Below, one piece after another: positions 60,149 through 63,089 of a DNA stretch of 63,089 bases. The stretch lies in contig CAKSWU010000012.1 of NCBI GenBank assembly GCA_934513205.1, positions 1 through 63,089 of the forward strand. Direction: 5' to 3'. The first letter of the stretch is position 1; every line of letters starts with the position of its first letter. A program made the translations under genes and the position numbers. The notes below the pieces were generated by a model. It had not been told where the DNA came from. It searched no databases and saw only the letters and a program-made list of their open reading frames with translations. Source of the DNA: an uncultured Faecalibacterium sp. GTDB lineage: Bacteria; Bacillota; Clostridia; Oscillospirales; Ruminococcaceae.

Positions 60149-60329
60149 GTTCGCTCACCTCCCTTCGCCCAAAGGCTCCGGGAAGTGTTGCTCAATCAGA
60201 TTGAACCTCCCTCCCGGGTTGCTCTGGGTCGTTCCGTGATGAATACGAGAACCAGACCACCGGTAAGAAGGCATTGCCGCCTGCGTTTGTGGGCGCAGCG
60301 CCTGATGACGGCGTTTCCGCCGCAGATAC

Positions 60330-60358
60330 AGCATATCATAAATTGGTGCAGATGGCAA
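60330..60358 (-). promoter_or_regulatory. Promoter for the toxin-like gene
   Basis: Minus strand: TTGCCA (complement of 60353-60358), 17-base spacer, TATGCT (complement of 60330-60335). The start of the transcript would be near 60323. Confidence 0.6.
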
Positions 60359-60474
60359 TTGGTTTTTCGCGTTCTTCCGCCCGATGCGGAGGGGCGCGTT
60401 ATTTTTTTCCACGCATAGGTGCCGGGCAGCGGGACCATACTTCCGGTAAAGTTTACAGGACCGGAGGCATGGGG

Positions 60475-61245
60475 ATGTACAACAAAGTGGAACTGTGCGG
60501 GCTGAACACCGGGCAGCTGCCTGTTCTGTCCGAGGACGAAAAGCGCCGCCTGCTGGTGCGGGTGCGTGCCGGGGACCGCAAAGCCCGGGAGCAGATGGTG
60601 GAGGGCAATCTGCGGCTGGTGCTCAGCGTGGTGCAGCGGTTTGCACAGCGGGGCGAAAATCTGGACGATCTGTTTCAGGTGGGGTGCATCGGGCTGATCA
60701 AAGCCATCGACAACTTTGACCCCGCGCAGCCGGTGCGGTTTTCCACCTACGGCGTGCCCATGATCATTGGGGAGATCCGGCGGTTTCTGCGGGACAACAA
60801 CGCCCTGCGAGTGAGCCGCAGCCTGCGGGACGCCGCCTACCGCGCCATGCAGAGCCGCGAGACGCTGGAAAAGCAGCTGGGGCGCGAGCCGACCATGGAC
60901 GAGATCGCCGCCGCTGCCGGGCTGTCCCGCCGGGAGGTAACCGCCGCGCTGGAGTCGGTGGTGGAGCCGGTCAGTCTGGAGGAGCCGGTGTACGCTGACG
61001 GCGGGGACGCGATGTACGTCATTGATCAGGTACGGGACCCGGACGGCGAGGACAGCTGGATCAGCGGGCTGCAGTTCCGCCAGACAGCCGCAGAGCTGTC
61101 CCCGCGGGAAAAGCGCATCGTGGAGCTGCGCTATCTGCAGGGCAAGACCCAGATGGAGGTAGCGCGGGAGATCGGCATCAGTCAGGCGCAGGTGTCCCGG
61201 CTGGAAAAAGGCGCGCTGGACCGGTTCCGCCACAGTGCCACCTAA
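60475..61245 (+). CDS. sigG: Sporulation sigma factor SigG
   Basis: 256 residues from MYNKVELCGLNTGQLPVL, the SigG N-terminal signature. The second ATG of ATGGGGATG is chosen, 7 bases after GGAGG; the first is only 1 base away. Region 2 (FQVGCIGLIKAIDNFDP, VRFSTYGVPMIIGEIRRFLRD) and region 4 (MEVAREIGISQAQVSRLEK) are complete. It would drive forespore genes. spoIIGA-sigE-sigG order is conserved in Firmicutes, here broken by the toxin-like locus. Confidence 0.95.
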   Translation: MYNKVELCGLNTGQLPVLSEDEKRRLLVRVRAGDRKAREQMVEGNLRLVLSVVQRFAQRGENLDDLFQVGCIGLIKAIDNFDPAQPVRFSTYGVPMIIGEIRRFLRDNNALRVSRSLRDAAYRAMQSRETLEKQLGREPTMDEIAAAAGLSRREVTAALESVVEPVSLEEPVYADGGDAMYVIDQVRDPDGEDSWISGLQFRQTAAELSPREKRIVELRYLQGKTQMEVAREIGISQAQVSRLEKGALDRFRHSAT

Positions 61246-61310
61246 TGGGCAGGTGCCGCATTTCTTCTTATTTATAATGTAAGGAACTCCTGAAAACAAG
61301 CCCCTTGCAA

Positions 61311-61357
61311 AAACAGGCTCCCTGCCCGAAACACCGGACAGGGAGCCTGTTTTTTTA
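61311..61357. terminator. Bidirectional terminator between sigG and the PH-domain gene
   Basis: AAACAGGCTCCCTG (61311-61324) pairs with CAGGGAGCCTGTTT (61339-61352); T-runs occur on both sides. It overlaps the last bases of the minus-strand gene. Confidence 0.88.
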
Positions 61358-61732
61358 AAGGATGCATCGGCTGATGGCGTTGGTCACCTCAAAAAGGTCC
61401 TTCTGCCCGATGAAGCCGAACTTTGCCTCGTGACCGTCTGCAAAGCAGACCGTCAGCTGCGATGTCTGCATCGGGTCGCCAAAACCGGCGGTCTGGATGC
61501 CGAAATGCAGGATCTTGCGGTAGGGCAGCACAAACAGCTGCTGCCGGGTGCCGGTGACCCCCTGCATGTCCACCGCAATGATGCGATGGGTGGTGAAGAT
61601 CACCTGATCCCGCACCGTTTTGTAAGCGCCCACCACCTGCTCGCCGTCCAGCAGCAGAGCGCGGGCGTTTTTGCAGATGTCCTTATCCTGCAGGCGCATG
61701 AGGTTTTCCATGGGTTTGTCGCGAAAGTCCAT
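61355..61732 (-). CDS. PH-domain protein (bacterial PH type)
   Basis: 125 residues, all one domain. Beta-rich pattern with VGAYKTVRDQVIFTTHRIIAVD and PYRKILHFGIQTAG, the familiar bacterial PH (DUF1696/YdbT-like) signature; the C-terminal helix is FIGQKDLFEVTNAISRCIL in outline. These small proteins are common in gut Firmicutes; binding partner unknown. AAGGGAG lies 10 bases before the ATG. Single gene, convergent with sigG. Confidence 0.85.
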   Translation of the reverse strand: MDFRDKPMENLMRLQDKDICKNARALLLDGEQVVGAYKTVRDQVIFTTHRIIAVDMQGVTGTRQQLFVLPYRKILHFGIQTAGFGDPMQTSQLTVCFADGHEAKFGFIGQKDLFEVTNAISRCIL

Positions 61733-61878
61733 TGGTCTGTATCTCCCTTCTGCGGATGAGTCCTGATGCTATTGTAGCATTCCCGCCGACGGTTTACAAG
61801 ATGCGCTCTCGCCTTTTGCGCCGGACTGTGCTATACTGTACCCCGACAGACATTTTGTACGAAATGAGGTTTGCACCC

Positions 61879-62868
61879 ATGGAGATCATCATTCATCAGG
61901 CCATCCTGCATGTGCTGGACACCACCATGGACGCCCCCGTGCTGAGCGGCGGCGTCATGGAGATGACGGCGGAAAAGACCGCCTATTTCCAGTACCACAT
62001 CGAAAAACTGCTTGCCAGCGACGACATCCGCCAGTGCCGCCCGCTGCCGGACTCTGCCTTTAGAAACGAGCTGGAACACAACGGCGATTTTGTGGACCTG
62101 TCCTGCCGCATTGCGGGGGTGCTGTTTGACTACATGCACGCCCACACCACCATTCCCGGGGCGGACCTTGCGGTGGTGGATTTTACCCGGGACGGCGCGC
62201 CGTGGCTGGGCATCCTGAAGCTGAACTACAAAAACGGCTACACTCACTACACCGAGAACGTGCAGGGTGCCCCGGTGAACTCCATCATCCAGCAGCGCGC
62301 CTGCCTGCCCAGCCAGAGCGGCAAGGTGGAGGAGGGCGCTCTGGTGGACCTGACCGACTATTCCATGCGGCTGCTGGAGAAGAAATTCGACATTGACGGG
62401 CACAAGGAGTTTTACCTGTCCACGGTGGTGTTCCAGTACACCACCGCCCAGCCGGAAAAGAAAAAGCTGCAGGCCATTCAGGAAGCTGCAGTGCAGGCTG
62501 TGCAGGAGAACTACGCCGACCACCCCCATGTGGAAGCGCAGGTGGCCATGCTGATTGCCAATCAGGCTGCCGAGAACGACAACCGGGTCTCGGTGGAGCA
62601 GGTGCGCCGCCAGCTGGAGGAGGAATATCCCCTTGCGGCAGTGCCCTTTGACGACTATGTGGAAAAGAGCGATGTGCCGGAGCTGGCGCAGCAGCCCGTC
62701 ACCGTCACCCCCGCACGCATCCGCCGCATGGAAAGCCGCAGCATCCGCACCGCCAACGGCATCGAGGTGAAGATCCCCACCGAGCTGCTCAGCTCGGACA
62801 ACGAGGTGGAGTTTTTGCACGGTGATGACGGCACGGTCTCGCTGCTGATCAAAAATGTGATCCTGTAA
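61879..62868 (+). CDS. Nucleoid-associated protein of the NdpA/YejK family
   Basis: 329 residues from MEIIIHQAILHVLD, the usual start of the family. The core (HNGDFVDLSCRIAGVLFDYM, AVVDFTRDG, LKLNYKNGYTHY) matches the NdpA domain; the C-terminal part ends with an acidic-hydrophobic tail (EVEFLHGDDGTVSLLIKN). E. coli YejK is nucleoid-bound; Firmicute members are annotated by similarity only. GAGG lies 9 bases before the ATG; an extended -10 TGCTATACT is seen near 61830. Terminator follows. Confidence 0.87.
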   Translation: MEIIIHQAILHVLDTTMDAPVLSGGVMEMTAEKTAYFQYHIEKLLASDDIRQCRPLPDSAFRNELEHNGDFVDLSCRIAGVLFDYMHAHTTIPGADLAVVDFTRDGAPWLGILKLNYKNGYTHYTENVQGAPVNSIIQQRACLPSQSGKVEEGALVDLTDYSMRLLEKKFDIDGHKEFYLSTVVFQYTTAQPEKKKLQAIQEAAVQAVQENYADHPHVEAQVAMLIANQAAENDNRVSVEQVRRQLEEEYPLAAVPFDDYVEKSDVPELAQQPVTVTPARIRRMESRSIRTANGIEVKIPTELLSSDNEVEFLHGDDGTVSLLIKNVIL

Positions 62869-62929
62869 ACACGGTCTTTTCTGCACCCCGCTGAGAGCAC
62901 GGCGGCGAGGCAAAGTTTGAGGCTTTGGG

Positions 62930-62965
62930 TCGAGGAGCGTCTGCGGGCGTTCCTCGATCTTTTTG
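62930..62965 (+). terminator. Terminator after the NdpA-like gene
   Basis: TCGAGGA (62930-62936) pairs with TCCTCGA (62951-62957), followed by TCTTTTTG. Confidence 0.75.
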
Positions 62966-62975
62966 TTGAAATGCA

Positions 62976-63018
62976 AACAAAAAAGCCATCGCTTTTGCAT
63001 TTCTGCATCAACGATGGC
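62976..63018 (-). terminator. Terminator after tRNA-Gly(GCC)
   Basis: GCCATCG (62985-62991) pairs with CGATGGC (63012-63018); on the minus strand TTTTTTGTTTG follows. Just past the tRNA 3' end. Confidence 0.82.
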
Positions 63019-63025
63019 TTCGTGT

Positions 63026-63089
63026 TGGAGCGGCCGACGAGGCTCGAACTCGCTACCTCCACCTTGGCAAGGTGGCGCTCTACCAGATG
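63026..63089 (-). tRNA. tRNA-Gly (anticodon GCC), 5' end cut by window edge
   Basis: Minus strand shows most of the D arm, anticodon stem CCACC/GGTGG around TTGCCAA (anticodon GCC), variable loop, T arm with GTTCGAGCC and the encoded CCA end (complement of 63026-63028). The 5' acceptor strand lies outside the window. Confidence 0.93.

Noticed and set aside
60155..60412. 85-residue minus-strand frame upstream of the toxin-like gene
   Set aside because: It lies across the toxin leader and promoter, has no good start signal, and reads as random basic residues. The 37-residue frame downstream has the ribosome-binding site.

Overview
The window (63,089 bases, GC-rich) looks like chromosome of a butyrate-producing Clostridia/Ruminococcaceae bacterium, most probably Faecalibacterium (F. 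prausnitzii or a close relative). This is inferred from four things: a complete thl-crt-hbd-bcd-etfB-etfA butyrate operon beside a butyryl-CoA:acetate CoA-transferase; two proteins carrying the N-terminal signature of the Faecalibacterium anti-inflammatory protein MAM; SpoIIGA/SigE/SigG sporulation genes; and Gram-positive housekeeping gene order. No phage, insertion sequence or CRISPR array is visible.

Layout. 1-8.1 kb: rpoB-rpoC on the minus strand, then the start of rpsL with its own promoter. 8.4-14.4 kb (minus): dgt-dnaG-rpoD, an IMPACT/YigZ-family protein and a secreted protein with two CAP domains. 14.6-15.3 kb: a non-coding stretch with a possible cysteine-rich micro-ORF (minus) and, on the plus strand, a strong promoter, a highly structured RNA and a terminator. 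15.3-21.0 kb (plus): a polyamine operon (Arg/Lys/Orn decarboxylase, aminopropyltransferase, agmatinase-like enzyme, carboxynorspermidine dehydrogenase and decarboxylase). 21.2-28.0 kb (minus): the butyrate operon headed by coaD. 28.3-31.2 kb (plus): the CoA-transferase and an AI-2E-type permease. 31.2-33.9 kb: an AT-rich DUF3784 islet, a radical SAM/SPASM-like protein and a TetR regulator. 34.0-37.9 kb (plus): proC-proB-proA and a methylglyoxal-synthase homologue without its catalytic residues. 37.9-41.4 kb (minus): a PLP lyase, then a murD-acetyltransferase pair. 41.5-45.9 kb (plus): an oligopeptide-binding lipoprotein, tRNA-Gly(CCC), a small unknown gene, dnaD-like and dnaC-like genes. 45.9-50.3 kb (minus): walJ, murA, fbp. 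50.5-52.7 kb (plus): a radical SAM protein and a sugar kinase. 52.7-58.1 kb (minus): nnrD, an EF-G/TetM-like GTPase fused to a Rae1/YacP nuclease domain, a small repeat protein and the two MAM-like genes. 58.3-63.1 kb: spoIIGA-sigE, a candidate type I toxin-antitoxin locus, sigG, a PH-domain protein, a nucleoid-associated protein and a partial tRNA-Gly(GCC).

How the genes work together. Thiolase, crotonase, hydroxybutyryl-CoA dehydrogenase and Bcd/Etf convert acetyl-CoA to butyryl-CoA, and the neighbouring CoA-transferase releases butyrate with acetate as acceptor; coaD supplies CoA. The polyamine operon can make putrescine from arginine and spermidine by the carboxyspermidine route.

The most unusual items are the ribosomal GTPase-nuclease fusion, the tandem MAM-like genes, the structured RNA before the polyamine operon, the convergent toxin/antisense arrangement inside the sigE-sigG interval, and the catalytically stripped MgsA homologue. 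All functions are read from sequence motifs and remembered family knowledge; no search was run.
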